In this document: piece after piece, positions 28,335 to 39,026 of the stretch
Numbering within the stretch: the first letter of the stretch is position 1
How the letters are laid out: every line of letters starts with the position of its first letter
Assembly (NCBI GenBank): GCA_001295865.1
Contig: LJHW01000035.1
Span: 1-64,000, forward strand
Source of the DNA: a beta proteobacterium AAP65
GTDB taxonomy: Bacteria > Pseudomonadota > Gammaproteobacteria > Burkholderiales > Burkholderiaceae_C
Direction: 5' to 3'
Length of the DNA stretch: 64,000 nt
Translations under genes and position numbers: made by a program
Notes under the pieces: model-generated
The model's database searches: none
What the model saw: only the letters and a program-made list of their open reading frames with translations
Told to the model about the DNA's origin: nothing

Positions 28335-30817
28335 AGCCGCGCCTGCGCTTGCGCACCCTCACGCGCGGCGACGGCCTGCTCGGCAGCCGCGCCTGCACCG
28401 GCTTCGGCCCGCGTGGCACGCAGCTGACCGTGGCACAGGTGCACTACACCTACCCGGCGGCCGGGGCGCTTGCGGACAGCAACCCCTTCGCCGTGCCCGC
28501 CCCGCGCAGCGTGCTGCAGCCGCGGCCCTGGCCGGTGCCGCCGGGCCGCGACCTCGCCGCCGAAGCCACCGCCGCCGACCAGCTGTGGGCCAGCGCCTTG
28601 CGCCCGCTGCCCGACTTCGCGCCGCAGTGGCGCGCGCCCGAAGCTGCGGCCGGTCTGGACGACCTGTGGACCCTGCCCGAAGAAGGCCACTGGCCCGACT
28701 TCTGGGCCGACGAGGTGCCGCGCCTGCAGGCGCTGGGCTGGCAAGTGCTGGTGATGCCGGGTTTTGCGCACTTCAGCGTGCCGGTGCAGCGCTGGCACCT
28801 GGGCTTGCAGCCGCTGGCCGAGGCCGGGCTGGAGCCGGCCGTGGTGGCCGCGCTGCCCACCGAGGCGGGTGTGGCCGGCCTGCTGCCGCTGCAGGGCCCG
28901 AAAGGTGTGGGGCAGGGCGTGGGACAGGCCGGCGGCTGGCGCATGGCGCTGGGTGTGGAGGTGGAAGGCGAGGTGCTCGACCTCGCGCCCATGCTCGCCG
29001 CGCTGCTGCGCCGCGACAGCCGCTGGCTGAAGGCCGACGAGCTGGCCGCGATGGACGAGGCCCTGACGGTGACACTGCGTGCGCCGGGTGGCAAACGCAT
29101 CGAAGCGCCGGTGGGGCCGCTCAAGCGCATCGTCAGCGCGCTGCTCGACCTGCTGCTCACGCTGCCGGCCGAAGACAGCGCGGCGAAAGAGGCCCACCGT
29201 TTGTCGGCCTGGGAAGCGGCGCAGGTGCAGGCGCTGCAAGACTCGCTGGCCGACACCATGCCGGCGCGCGCTGGTGCCCACACCTGGCAGTTGCAGGGCG
29301 ATGCCGGCCTGGCCGCGCTGGTGCAGCGCCTGCGCGAAGCCGGCGCGCCGCCGGCCGTGCCCGCTCCCACGGGCCTGGCCACCGCGATGCGGCCCTACCA
29401 GCAGCACGGCCTGGCCTGGCTGCAATACCTGCGGGCGCAGGGCCTGGCGGGCATCCTGGCCGACGACATGGGCCTGGGCAAGACGCTGCAGGTGCTGGCC
29501 CACGTGCTGGCCGAAAAGGAGGCCGGCCGCCTCACGGCCCCCGCGCTGGTGGTGCTGCCCACCTCGCTGCTGGCCAACTGGCAGGCCGAGGCCGCGCGCC
29601 ACGCGCCGGGCCTGCGTGTGGCGCTGCTGCACGGGCCGGGGCGTGAGGTGGTGTTGACGGCTGCTGATGAAGCAGAAGCGAGCCCGGCGCACGACCTTGT
29701 CCTCACCACCTACGCCCTCGTCTGGCGCGACATCGACACGCTGGCCGCACGCGATTGGCACCTGCTCGTCCTCGACGAAGCCCAGCAAGCCAAAAACGCC
29801 GGCAGCCGCGCCGCCCGCGCTTTGCGCCAGCTGCGCGCGCGCCACCGCCTGTGCGTGACCGGCACGCCGCTGGAAAACCACCTCGGCGAGCTGTGGGCGC
29901 ACTTCGACCTGCTGATGCCGGGTTTTCTCGGCGACAGCCGCAGCTTCACGCGCCTGTGGCGCAAGCCCATCGAGGTGAACGGCGAAACCGCGCGCGCCGA
30001 GCTGCTGGCGCGCCGCCTGCGACCCTTCATCCTGCGCCGGCGCAAGGAAGACGTGGCGCCCGAGCTGCCGCCGCTGACCGAAGTGCTGCGCCGCGTGCCG
30101 CTGCAGGGCGCGCAGCGTTCGCTGTACGAAAGCGTGCGCATCGCGGTGGACGAACAGGTGCGCCGTGTGCTCGAACGCCAGGGCCTGGCGCGCGGGCAGA
30201 TCGAGGTGCTGGACGCGTTGCTCAAGCTGCGCCAGGTGTGCAACCACCCGCGTCTGCTGAAAACGCCCGGCGCTGCCGGCGTGCCCAGCGCGAAGCTGGA
30301 ACTGCTGATGCAGATGCTGCCGGCCTTGGTGGCCGAGGGCCGCCAGGTGCTGGTGTTCAGCCAGTTCACCGAGATGCTGGCGCTGGTGGCCGAGGCCCTG
30401 GCCCTTCTGCCCACCGCCGAACGTCTGCCCTGGCTGCAGCTGACCGGCGACACGCCTGCGGCCCGCCGCGGCGAGGTGGTGCGCGCCTTCCAGGCCGGCG
30501 AAGCACCGCTCTTGCTGCTGAGCCTGAAGGCCGGCGGCGTCGGCCTGAACCTCACGGCCGCCGACACCGTGATCCACCTCGACCCCTGGTGGAACCCCGC
30601 CGTGCAGGCCCAGGCCACGGCGCGTGCGCACCGCATCGGCCAGCACCGGCCGGTCTTCGTCTACCAGCTGGTGGCCGAAGGCAGCATCGAAGAACGCCTG
30701 CTCGCGCTGCAGGCGCGCAAGGCGGCTTTGGCCGAAGGGGTGCTGGGGCAGGACGCGGCTTTTGCGCCCAAGTTCGGTGAGGACGACTTGCGGGGATTGC
30801 TCGCGCCGCTGCGCTGA
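28331..30817 (+). CDS. SNF2-family DEAD/DEAH helicase (828 aa)
   Basis: Residues about 360-600 form the first helicase lobe, with PYQQHGLAWLQYL, DDMGLGKT (Lys384 of the P-loop) and LVLDEAQ as motif II. The second lobe contains VLVFSQFTEML, LLSLKAGGVGLNLTAAD and a final ARAHRIGQ motif, all characteristic of SNF2 ATPases. The N-terminal 350 residues lack a recognised domain. SNF2 proteins translocate on DNA and remodel nucleoprotein complexes or RNA polymerase. The start overlaps the DUF1275 stop in ATGA. Confidence 0.92.
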   Translation: MKPRLRLRTLTRGDGLLGSRACTGFGPRGTQLTVAQVHYTYPAAGALADSNPFAVPAPRSVLQPRPWPVPPGRDLAAEATAADQLWASALRPLPDFAPQWRAPEAAAGLDDLWTLPEEGHWPDFWADEVPRLQALGWQVLVMPGFAHFSVPVQRWHLGLQPLAEAGLEPAVVAALPTEAGVAGLLPLQGPKGVGQGVGQAGGWRMALGVEVEGEVLDLAPMLAALLRRDSRWLKADELAAMDEALTVTLRAPGGKRIEAPVGPLKRIVSALLDLLLTLPAEDSAAKEAHRLSAWEAAQVQALQDSLADTMPARAGAHTWQLQGDAGLAALVQRLREAGAPPAVPAPTGLATAMRPYQQHGLAWLQYLRAQGLAGILADDMGLGKTLQVLAHVLAEKEAGRLTAPALVVLPTSLLANWQAEAARHAPGLRVALLHGPGREVVLTAADEAEASPAHDLVLTTYALVWRDIDTLAARDWHLLVLDEAQQAKNAGSRAARALRQLRARHRLCVTGTPLENHLGELWAHFDLLMPGFLGDSRSFTRLWRKPIEVNGETARAELLARRLRPFILRRRKEDVAPELPPLTEVLRRVPLQGAQRSLYESVRIAVDEQVRRVLERQGLARGQIEVLDALLKLRQVCNHPRLLKTPGAAGVPSAKLELLMQMLPALVAEGRQVLVFSQFTEMLALVAEALALLPTAERLPWLQLTGDTPAARRGEVVRAFQAGEAPLLLLSLKAGGVGLNLTAADTVIHLDPWWNPAVQAQATARAHRIGQHRPVFVYQLVAEGSIEERLLALQARKAALAEGVLGQDAAFAPKFGEDDLRGLLAPLR

Positions 30818-30863
30818 AAGCGCGGTGGCGCAGGGCGGTGCGCCCTTGCGGTAGAACCTCGGC

Positions 30864-31235
30864 ATGCGCAAGAACGCTACAGCCGGCGACAGCGGCCTCG
30901 TTTATTCCACCGACACCGGCCGCATGTGCCCGGCCTGCCGCCAGCCGCTGGCGAACTGCCTCTGCAAGGCGCTGGCCAAGGCCGTGCCGGCCGGCGACGG
31001 CATCGCACGTGTCACGCGTGAAAAGCAGGGCCGCGGCGGTAAGACCGTCACCGTGGTGCGCGGCCTGCCGCTGGAGGCCGAGGCCCTGGCCGTTCTCGGC
31101 AAACAGCTGCGCGCGGCCTGTGGCGCCGGCGGCACCGCCAAAGACGGCGTGCTGGAAGTGCAGGGCGACCACGCCGACAAGGTGCTGGCGCTGCTGCTGG
31201 CCGCCGGCCACCAGGCCAAACGCGCCGGCGGTTGA
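30864..31235 (+). CDS. yciH: YciH / SUI1 family translation factor (123 aa)
   Basis: An N-terminal Cys cluster (CPACRQPLANCLCK) is followed by the SUI1 domain: VTREKQGRGGKTVTVVRGLPL, LGKQLRAACGAGGTAKDG and VLEVQGDHADKV. The K-x-GRGGKTVT segment is the conserved core of eIF1-like proteins. In bacteria YciH influences fidelity of translation initiation and responds to stress. It follows the helicase gene by 46 bases on the same strand. Confidence 0.92.
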   Translation: MRKNATAGDSGLVYSTDTGRMCPACRQPLANCLCKALAKAVPAGDGIARVTREKQGRGGKTVTVVRGLPLEAEALAVLGKQLRAACGAGGTAKDGVLEVQGDHADKVLALLLAAGHQAKRAGG

Positions 31236-31349
31236 AAGCCTCGACGACCGCGAACGCAGCCGGCCGCACAAACACGGCATCACCACGGGGTGTTGCCGCG
31301 CGGGCATGATGCGCCGGCACCGTCTGCCTGCCACCCCTGGGAGCCCCGC

Positions 31350-32213
31350 TTGAACCCACCCCGTCGCCGTACCCTGGCGCCTGCTGCCGCCGCGCTGGCC
31401 CTCCTGCTCGCCGGCACCGTTGTGCACGCGCAGCGCGAAGAAGTGCCGGCGTCCTCGCTGCCGCTGTGGGAGCTGGGCGTCTTCGCCTTCGGTGTCTCGC
31501 AGCAGGCCTACCCGGGTTCAGACGAACAACTCGCGCGCGGCCTCGTGCTGCCCTACGGCCAGTACCGTGGCCGTTTTTTGCGCGCCGATCGCGACACCGC
31601 CGGCCTGCGCGCCGTGAAGACGCCGGTGTACGAGCTGGACATCGGCGTGGCCGGCTCTTTCGGGGGTAGCTCGGCCGAGATCGGCGCGCGACGCGGCATG
31701 CCCGAGCTCGGCACGCTGGTCGAGTTCGGCCCGCGGCTGAAGATCAATCTGGGCCAGTGGGGCGAAGGCCGCCATGCCGGCCGCTGGCGCGTGGAGTTGC
31801 CGCTGCGGGGTGTGTTCGACATCAGTGACGGCGCCGCCCACCGCGGCATGAGTTTCGAGCCCGAGATCAACTTCCAGCGCCGCAGCCTGGGCGGCTGGGG
31901 TTATGCGGTGAGCCTGGGCGCCATCGTCGGCGACAAACGCCTGAACCGCACCTTCTACGGCGTCGACCCGGTCTACGCGCTGCCCGACCGCCCTGCCTAC
32001 GCGGCGCAGAGCGGCCTGATCTCGTGGCGCCTGAGCGGCTCGGTCTCGCGCCAGCTCACGCCCGACTGGCGCCTGGTGAGCTTTGCGCGCTGGGCCAGCG
32101 TGGCCGGCGCCGCCAACGAGGCCAGCCCGCTGGTGCGGCGCACCAACGGCCTGAGCGTGGGCTTCGGCCTCAGCTACACCTGGCTGCGCTCAGAGGCGCG
32201 CGCCAACGAGTGA
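31350..32213 (+). CDS. MipA/OmpV family outer-membrane protein (287 aa)
   Basis: A signal peptide (LAPAAAALALLLAGTVVHAQ) precedes a beta-barrel sequence with amphipathic strands and the MipA motifs YPGSDEQ, GVAGSFGGSS and RTFYGVDPVYA. It ends in SFGLSYTWL-type strands, typical of outer-membrane barrels. The family includes MipA, a scaffold for murein-synthesising machinery, and OmpV. TTG 31350 is chosen as start because GGGAG lies 6 bases upstream; the region before it is not family-like. ParA lies convergent downstream. Confidence 0.88.
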   Translation: MNPPRRRTLAPAAAALALLLAGTVVHAQREEVPASSLPLWELGVFAFGVSQQAYPGSDEQLARGLVLPYGQYRGRFLRADRDTAGLRAVKTPVYELDIGVAGSFGGSSAEIGARRGMPELGTLVEFGPRLKINLGQWGEGRHAGRWRVELPLRGVFDISDGAAHRGMSFEPEINFQRRSLGGWGYAVSLGAIVGDKRLNRTFYGVDPVYALPDRPAYAAQSGLISWRLSGSVSRQLTPDWRLVSFARWASVAGAANEASPLVRRTNGLSVGFGLSYTWLRSEARANE

Positions 32214-32216
32214 CGC

Positions 32217-32237
32217 GGCGCGCGCCGGTTGCGCGCC
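32217..32237. terminator. Short GC hairpin between convergent mipA-like gene and parA
   Basis: GGCGCGC at 32217-32223 pairs with GCGCGCC at 32231-32237 around a 7-base loop. It sits in the 30-base gap between the two stop codons. No T run is present, so this is a weak call. Confidence 0.35.
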
Positions 32238-32243
32238 TTCGCG

Positions 32244-33065
32244 CTACTTCGCTGCGGCCTTGCCGCGCGCTTTCTTGGCCGCCGGCGGCGGCGCGCTCAG
32301 CGTGGCGTACAGCGCCGCGAATTCCAGCGTCACCTTGTGCTTCGCATCGAGGTGGACCATCGGCCGGGCCAGCTCGTGCGATTCCTTGATCTTCACGCTG
32401 GCGCTCAAGCAGGGCTGCAGCACCGGCAGGCCTTCGTCGATCAGCTCTTGCACCGTGCGCCGCGGCAGGCTGGCGCGCGGCTGGAACTGGTTGACGACGA
32501 TGCCCTCCACCTTCAGCGCCGGGTTGTGGTCGGCCTGGATCTCTTTCACCGTCTCCAGCAGGCCGTAGAGCGCGCGGCGGCTGAAGTCGTCGCAATCGAA
32601 GGGGATGAGGCAGCCCTGCGCGGCGATCAGCGCCGAGCGGGTGTAGAAATTCAGCGCCGGCGGTGTGTCTATCCACACCTCGTCGTAGGCCTCGGCCAGC
32701 TCGTCCAGCGCGTCGCGCAGCTTGTAGATCTTGTAGCGGCTTTCCAGCTTGCCGTGCAGCTCATCGAGCTGCGGGCCGCCGGGCATCAGGTGCAGGTTCG
32801 GCCAGGGCGTGGCGACGATGAAGTCGCTGCTGGGCTGCGGGCGCAGCGTGAACTTCAGCGTGGTCTCGAAGAAGCCCGCGGCGCCCGGCGCCTCGGCGTG
32901 TTCGCCATCGGCCGCGGCGCCCAGCAGGTAGTGCGTGCTGTTGCCCTGCGGGTCGAGGTCGATCACCAGCACACGCCGGCCCGAGGCAGCGGCCAGCGCG
33001 GCCAGGTTGCAGGTGATGGTGGACTTGCCCACGCCACCCTTCTGGTTGAAAACGACGCGACGCAT
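32244..33065 (-). CDS. ParA family ATPase (273 aa)
   Basis: The N terminus MRRVVFNQKGGVGKST holds the deviant Walker A motif (Lys9 and Lys14). VLVIDLDPQGNSTHYLL and VWIDTPPALNF give the other nucleotide-binding motifs. The C-terminal tail is rich in Lys and Ala. ParA/MinD-like ATPases position DNA, protein complexes or pili. No parB or parS-like gene or array was seen beside it, so it is not an ordinary chromosome partition pair. It is divergent from a small hypothetical gene. Confidence 0.9.
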   Translation of the reverse strand: MRRVVFNQKGGVGKSTITCNLAALAAASGRRVLVIDLDPQGNSTHYLLGAAADGEHAEAPGAAGFFETTLKFTLRPQPSSDFIVATPWPNLHLMPGGPQLDELHGKLESRYKIYKLRDALDELAEAYDEVWIDTPPALNFYTRSALIAAQGCLIPFDCDDFSRRALYGLLETVKEIQADHNPALKVEGIVVNQFQPRASLPRRTVQELIDEGLPVLQPCLSASVKIKESHELARPMVHLDAKHKVTLEFAALYATLSAPPPAAKKARGKAAAK

Positions 33066-33156
33066 GCGGCCCCCGGCAGGGTGTTTCTGGAAGGCTCTAT
33101 TGTGCGCTGCAGCAAAGCCGGCGGGGCGGGCCCGGGGTGCCGCCTATGATCTGGTG

Positions 33157-33642
33157 ATGAGTGCCGAAAACGAAGACCCGAACGCCCCCATCCACGAGCC
33201 GCGCCTGTGGCGCGACAACGGCTGGACGGCGCGTGTGGTGAAGAACAACGACGACGAAGGCTGGGCGGTGGAGATGTACCGGGCGGGCCAGGCCGAGCCG
33301 GCCTTGATCGGCCCCTGGACCATGGGCCGCGACAAGAAGAACCCCAAGCCGCTGGACACCAACGCCTTCAACACCCTGGTGAAAACCGCGCACGAAGTGG
33401 TGCGCCGGCACGAGCAGGCGCAGCACGCGCTGCTGCACAAAGAGGTGGTGCTGGCGCTGGACAGCGGCCGCGTCACGGTGACGCTGGACGTGGTGCCCGA
33501 CGAAGACGACCCCCACGCGTGGCTCGCCGCCACCGATGCCGAGGGCAGCGAGCTCGGCCGCGTGCGCGTGGCGCCGAACTTCAAGCTCAACAGCAGCAGC
33601 GCGGCCGCGTGGGTGGAGGGCGGCTGCGGCAAGCCGCGTTGA
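33157..33642 (+). CDS. Conserved hypothetical protein (161 aa)
   Basis: The protein reads MSAENEDPNAPIHEPRLWRDNGWTA, then EGWAVEMYRAGQAEPALIGPWTMGRDKKNPKPLDT and a helix EVVRRHEQAQHALLHKE, ending in a strand-rich part. It has no signal peptide and is acidic in the middle. I recognise it only as a conserved hypothetical protein of Burkholderiales. It is divergent from parA with a 91-base gap, and its stop is 21 bases from the convergent receiver gene. Confidence 0.7.
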   Translation: MSAENEDPNAPIHEPRLWRDNGWTARVVKNNDDEGWAVEMYRAGQAEPALIGPWTMGRDKKNPKPLDTNAFNTLVKTAHEVVRRHEQAQHALLHKEVVLALDSGRVTVTLDVVPDEDDPHAWLAATDAEGSELGRVRVAPNFKLNSSSAAAWVEGGCGKPR

Positions 33643-33663
33643 AGACGGCGGCGCGGGTCCTGC

Positions 33664-34035
33664 TCAGCCCAGCCCGCAGAGCTTGCGCAATGGCCCGAGC
33701 AGCGTCTCGCCCTTGAAGGGCTTGACGATCCAGCCCGTCACGCCGATGGCCTTGCCGCGTGCGCGCATGGCGGCGTTGTCTTCGGTGGTCAGCATCACGA
33801 TGCGCACCGCGGTGTTGCCCATCTCGCTGCGGATCTTCTCGGCCATCGTCAGCCCGTCCATGTTGGGCATGTTGATGTCGCTGAGCACGAGCCGGATGTC
33901 GGGGTTCTGGCTCAACTGCGCCAGGCCGTCGCGCCCGTCGGTGGCCACGGCCACCTCGAAGCCGTTGTTGCTGAGAAAGCTGGCGACGATCTCGCGCATG
34001 GTGGCGGAGTCGTCGACGACCAGTACTTGGGCCAT
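33664..34035 (-). CDS. CheY-like single-domain response regulator (123 aa)
   Basis: The whole protein is one receiver domain. Acidic pair Asp8-Asp9, phosphoacceptor Asp53 in VLSDINMPNMDG, Thr in MLTTEDN and Lys in VKPFKGE form a complete phosphorylation site. There is no output domain, so it signals by protein contact, as in chemotaxis. It lies 50 bases after the CheX-like gene on the same strand, and both are likely one operon. Confidence 0.92.
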   Translation of the reverse strand: MAQVLVVDDSATMREIVASFLSNNGFEVAVATDGRDGLAQLSQNPDIRLVLSDINMPNMDGLTMAEKIRSEMGNTAVRIVMLTTEDNAAMRARGKAIGVTGWIVKPFKGETLLGPLRKLCGLG

Positions 34036-34085
34036 GGCTTGCAGTCCTTGCAGGAGGGGCTGGGGCGCCACGCGGGCGCCCGGCT

Positions 34086-35051
34086 TCAGAACAGTTCGAG
34101 TTCGCCCGTGTCGGCGGCTTGCTCGGGGGCTGCCGCGAACTCGGTGAACTTCTCGGGCAACCACAGCAGGTTGAAGATCAGGCGCTGCACGATCGTCAAG
34201 GGCGGCAAGCCCGGCCGGCGCGGGTCGCTCAGCAGGTAGCGCACGCACAGCTGCGGGTCTTGCGATCCGAAGCTCATGTACTTGTGCTGGTGGTTGATGA
34301 CGATGGGCACCTGCGTCTGCTGGTTGGCAAAGGCCTCGGGCGGGATGTAGCGGTTCTTGAACGCGCCCCAGATCAGGTTGGTGGTTTCGCCCAGCAGGTT
34401 GTTGAGCTCGCGGAAGTTCAGGTCACCGCCCACGCCGGCCAGGCCGAAGCCCTGCAGCAGGCCCTGGCGCAAGGCGCTTTCTTCGGTCTGCAGCATCATG
34501 TAGCCGCGGCACCAGGTGCTCTCCAGCGCGATCAGCGTGGAGACCTCGCCGAAGATGATGCGGTCGTGCACCACGTAGGGCGCCTCGTGGCCGACCTCGG
34601 CGTGCGGGAACATCGAACGGATGCTGCGCAGCGTGAGCTCCAGCACGCCCTGCACCAGCTCGGGCGGGTAGCGCAGGCCGTACAGGCTGCTCTCCACCGC
34701 GCCGCGCAGGCCGTCGGTGTCGCCACCCTGCCAGGCGTGTTTGACGGCGGCGGCCTCGGGCCCGCTGAGCACCCGCGTGCTCACGCGGCGCAGGAAGATC
34801 GGCAACTCGGGGCGCTGGCCGTGGATGGTCTGCGCCAGGCCCAGGCTGTCGGGCAGCACGCCGGGCAGGTCTTCGGCGAGCAGCACGCCGGCCAGGTCCT
34901 GGTGTTCGGCCAAGGTGGCCACGGCGTTGACGGCGGTGCGCGGCAGCGGCCTGAGGCCCAGCTCCTGGCAGAAGTCCAGCAAGGCCTGGTAGTGCTGGGG
35001 GTCGTGCTCCAGCAGCAGCACCTTGGCGGCCCGGAAGGCGTTGTCGGACAT
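34086..35051 (-). CDS. Pseudo-receiver plus CheX-like phosphatase protein (321 aa)
   Basis: The N-terminal 120 residues resemble a receiver (KVLLLEHDPQHYQALLDFC, then DLAGVLLAEDLPG) but the acidic triad is weak, so phosphorylation there is doubtful. The C-terminal half contains ELNNLLGETTNLIWGAF, which matches the E-x-x-N core of CheC/CheX/FliY phosphatases. Such domains dephosphorylate CheY-type receivers. The neighbour immediately downstream is a single-domain receiver with an intact Asp, a fitting substrate. The signal it serves (chemotaxis or other) cannot be told from here. Confidence 0.75.
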   Translation of the reverse strand: MSDNAFRAAKVLLLEHDPQHYQALLDFCQELGLRPLPRTAVNAVATLAEHQDLAGVLLAEDLPGVLPDSLGLAQTIHGQRPELPIFLRRVSTRVLSGPEAAAVKHAWQGGDTDGLRGAVESSLYGLRYPPELVQGVLELTLRSIRSMFPHAEVGHEAPYVVHDRIIFGEVSTLIALESTWCRGYMMLQTEESALRQGLLQGFGLAGVGGDLNFRELNNLLGETTNLIWGAFKNRYIPPEAFANQQTQVPIVINHQHKYMSFGSQDPQLCVRYLLSDPRRPGLPPLTIVQRLIFNLLWLPEKFTEFAAAPEQAADTGELELF

Positions 35052-35127
35052 GGCGATGGCAACAGGTTGGCGCTCGTGCGGAGCTGGTGTGACGCACGCG
35101 GCCCCGCTTTCGGGGCCGGCCCTTGGC

Positions 35128-35652
35128 TTATCGGCAGGGCGGTGGCCCAGGTTGAGGGCGGCTGGCGCCGGCCGCCGCCTCGCGCGCCGTCAGCCACAGG
35201 CGCGTCTCGAACTCCAGCTGGTGGTAGTCGGCCGCCATGTGCTGGCACAGCGCGTAGAAGGCCTTGTCGTGTTCACGCTCGCGCAAGTGCGCGAGTTCGT
35301 GCACGACGATCATGCGCAGGAAATCGGCCGGTGCGTCTTTGAAGACGCTGGCGATGCGGATCTCGCGCTTGGCCTGCAGCCGCCCGCCCTGCACACGCGA
35401 GATGGCGGTGTGCGTGCCCAGGGCCTGGTGCACCACGTGCAGGTGGTTGTCGTAACGCACCTGCGCCAGCGGCGGCGCGTTTTTCATGTGCCGCGCCTTC
35501 AGCTCGGCCACGTGCGCCTGCAGCGCGCGGTCGCTGCGCACGGTGTGGGTCTCGGGGTGGCGTTCCAGCAGCCAGGGCATCAGCCGGCCTTCGGCCAGCA
35601 TCGCCTGCACCCGCGCCAGCACCTCGGGCGGGTGGCCCTGCAGGTACTTCAT
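35128..35652 (-). CDS. YgjP-like zinc metallopeptidase, M48/DUF45 type (174 aa)
   Basis: His118, Glu119 and His122 form HELAH within VVHELAHLREREHDKAFY, the zinc site of the YgjP/DUF45 family. The downstream His and Asp in REREHDKAF complete the site. The N-terminal region is helical. The family is cytosolic and metal-dependent, of unclear substrate. ATG 35652 overlaps the stop of the preceding lipoprotein gene by ATGA, making it the third member of a tightly coupled operon. Confidence 0.88.
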   Translation of the reverse strand: MKYLQGHPPEVLARVQAMLAEGRLMPWLLERHPETHTVRSDRALQAHVAELKARHMKNAPPLAQVRYDNHLHVVHQALGTHTAISRVQGGRLQAKREIRIASVFKDAPADFLRMIVVHELAHLREREHDKAFYALCQHMAADYHQLEFETRLWLTAREAAAGASRPQPGPPPCR

Positions 35653-36505
35653 CGCGCGGGTGCGGTGTCTGCGGCCGGCCGCGGCACGATGCGCAAGGCG
35701 TTGGCCACGGCACGCTGCGCGGGCTCGTTGGCCGGACGTGCCGCCAAGGACCGGCCCTGCACGAAGAGCGCGCTGCTGCCGCCGCCATCGAGATTGACGG
35801 CATCGAACACGCCCTGCGCCTGCAGCCATTGCGCCAGCGGCGCGAGCACGACGCCAGGCACGCCCGGGCGCCGGCCTTCGGCCACCAATATCCAGAGATG
35901 GCGGCGCGCGGCGTCCAGGCCCACCACGGTGCGCGGGTGCTCGCGTGCGCAGAGGCCCGGGCAGCGCTGGTCGTCGGCGGGCACGCGCGCACGGCCTGCG
36001 CGCACCAGCCAGGGCGTGCCGGCCACGGCGTTGAACCAGGCGGGGGGCGGCGCTGCGGGCGGTTCGAAGACGATCTCGCAGCGCTGCTCACGCGTGCAGG
36101 CCAGCAGCGGGCTGGTGGCCACGGCCAGCGGGCGCGGCCAGACTTCACCTTCGCTCACCGTCCAGCCGCGGGCGTCGAACTGTCGGTCGAAGAAGGACGC
36201 GTTGACCACGGCCAGCGCCGCAGCCGCGCCCGGCATGGCATCCAGCGTCTGGCCGCGTTCAGAGGGTGTGCTGAGGGCCAGGCGCAGGCCGGGCGCCTGC
36301 AGGTCCAGGCGCAGCAGGTGCAGTTCGGCGCCGGGCCAGGGCTGGGCACGGCGGTATTCGAGGCCCGGGGCGATGCGGGCCCAGGCTGCAGCCGCTGGCA
36401 CCGCCGCCGGCGGCACCACGGGCGGGCCCGCCGGCGGCAGCGCACACGCACCCAGCAGCAGCGCCAGCGCTGCGCTGGCGGCGCCGGGCAGCGCCCGCAG
36501 ACCCT

Positions 36506-36509
<4 letters not shown>
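35649..36509 (-). CDS. Phosphodiester glycosidase (NAGPA-like) lipoprotein (286 aa)
   Basis: A lipobox in LALLLGACALPPAG marks it as a lipoprotein. The domain contains VVNASFFDRQF, FNAVAGTPWLV, RTVVGLDAARRHLWILV and VNLDGGGSSALF, all signatures of the phosphodiester glycosidase (NAGPA) family that uncovers sugar-phosphate diesters or acts on cell-envelope glycans. GTG 36509 is chosen because it overlaps the stop of the upstream helicase as GTGA; its own stop overlaps the next ATG. The substrate is unknown. Confidence 0.87.
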
Positions 36510-38794
<2,285 letters not shown>

Positions 38795-39026
38795 GCCTGG
38801 GGGCAGCGCCGCGGGGGCGCCACCGGTGTTGTAACGGCCGTGAAGCGGCACGGCACCGGGTGCCGCCGACTTTAAACCCGCGGGATGGGCCGCGAAACCC
38901 GCGCTGTTCCGCCGATCGGGCCGCGGCCGCCTTGCCAACAATCGCGGCATCCAGATGTAACAGCTTCCACCATGCACGCCTGCTACCGCCCTGCACCCAG
39001 TGCCCGGCCAGCTCCGTGGGGCAGCG

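Noticed and set aside
32244-33642. Considered as a parAB partition locus or replication origin
   Set aside because: No ParB, parS-like palindrome cluster, dnaA boxes or gid genes are visible near the ParA gene.
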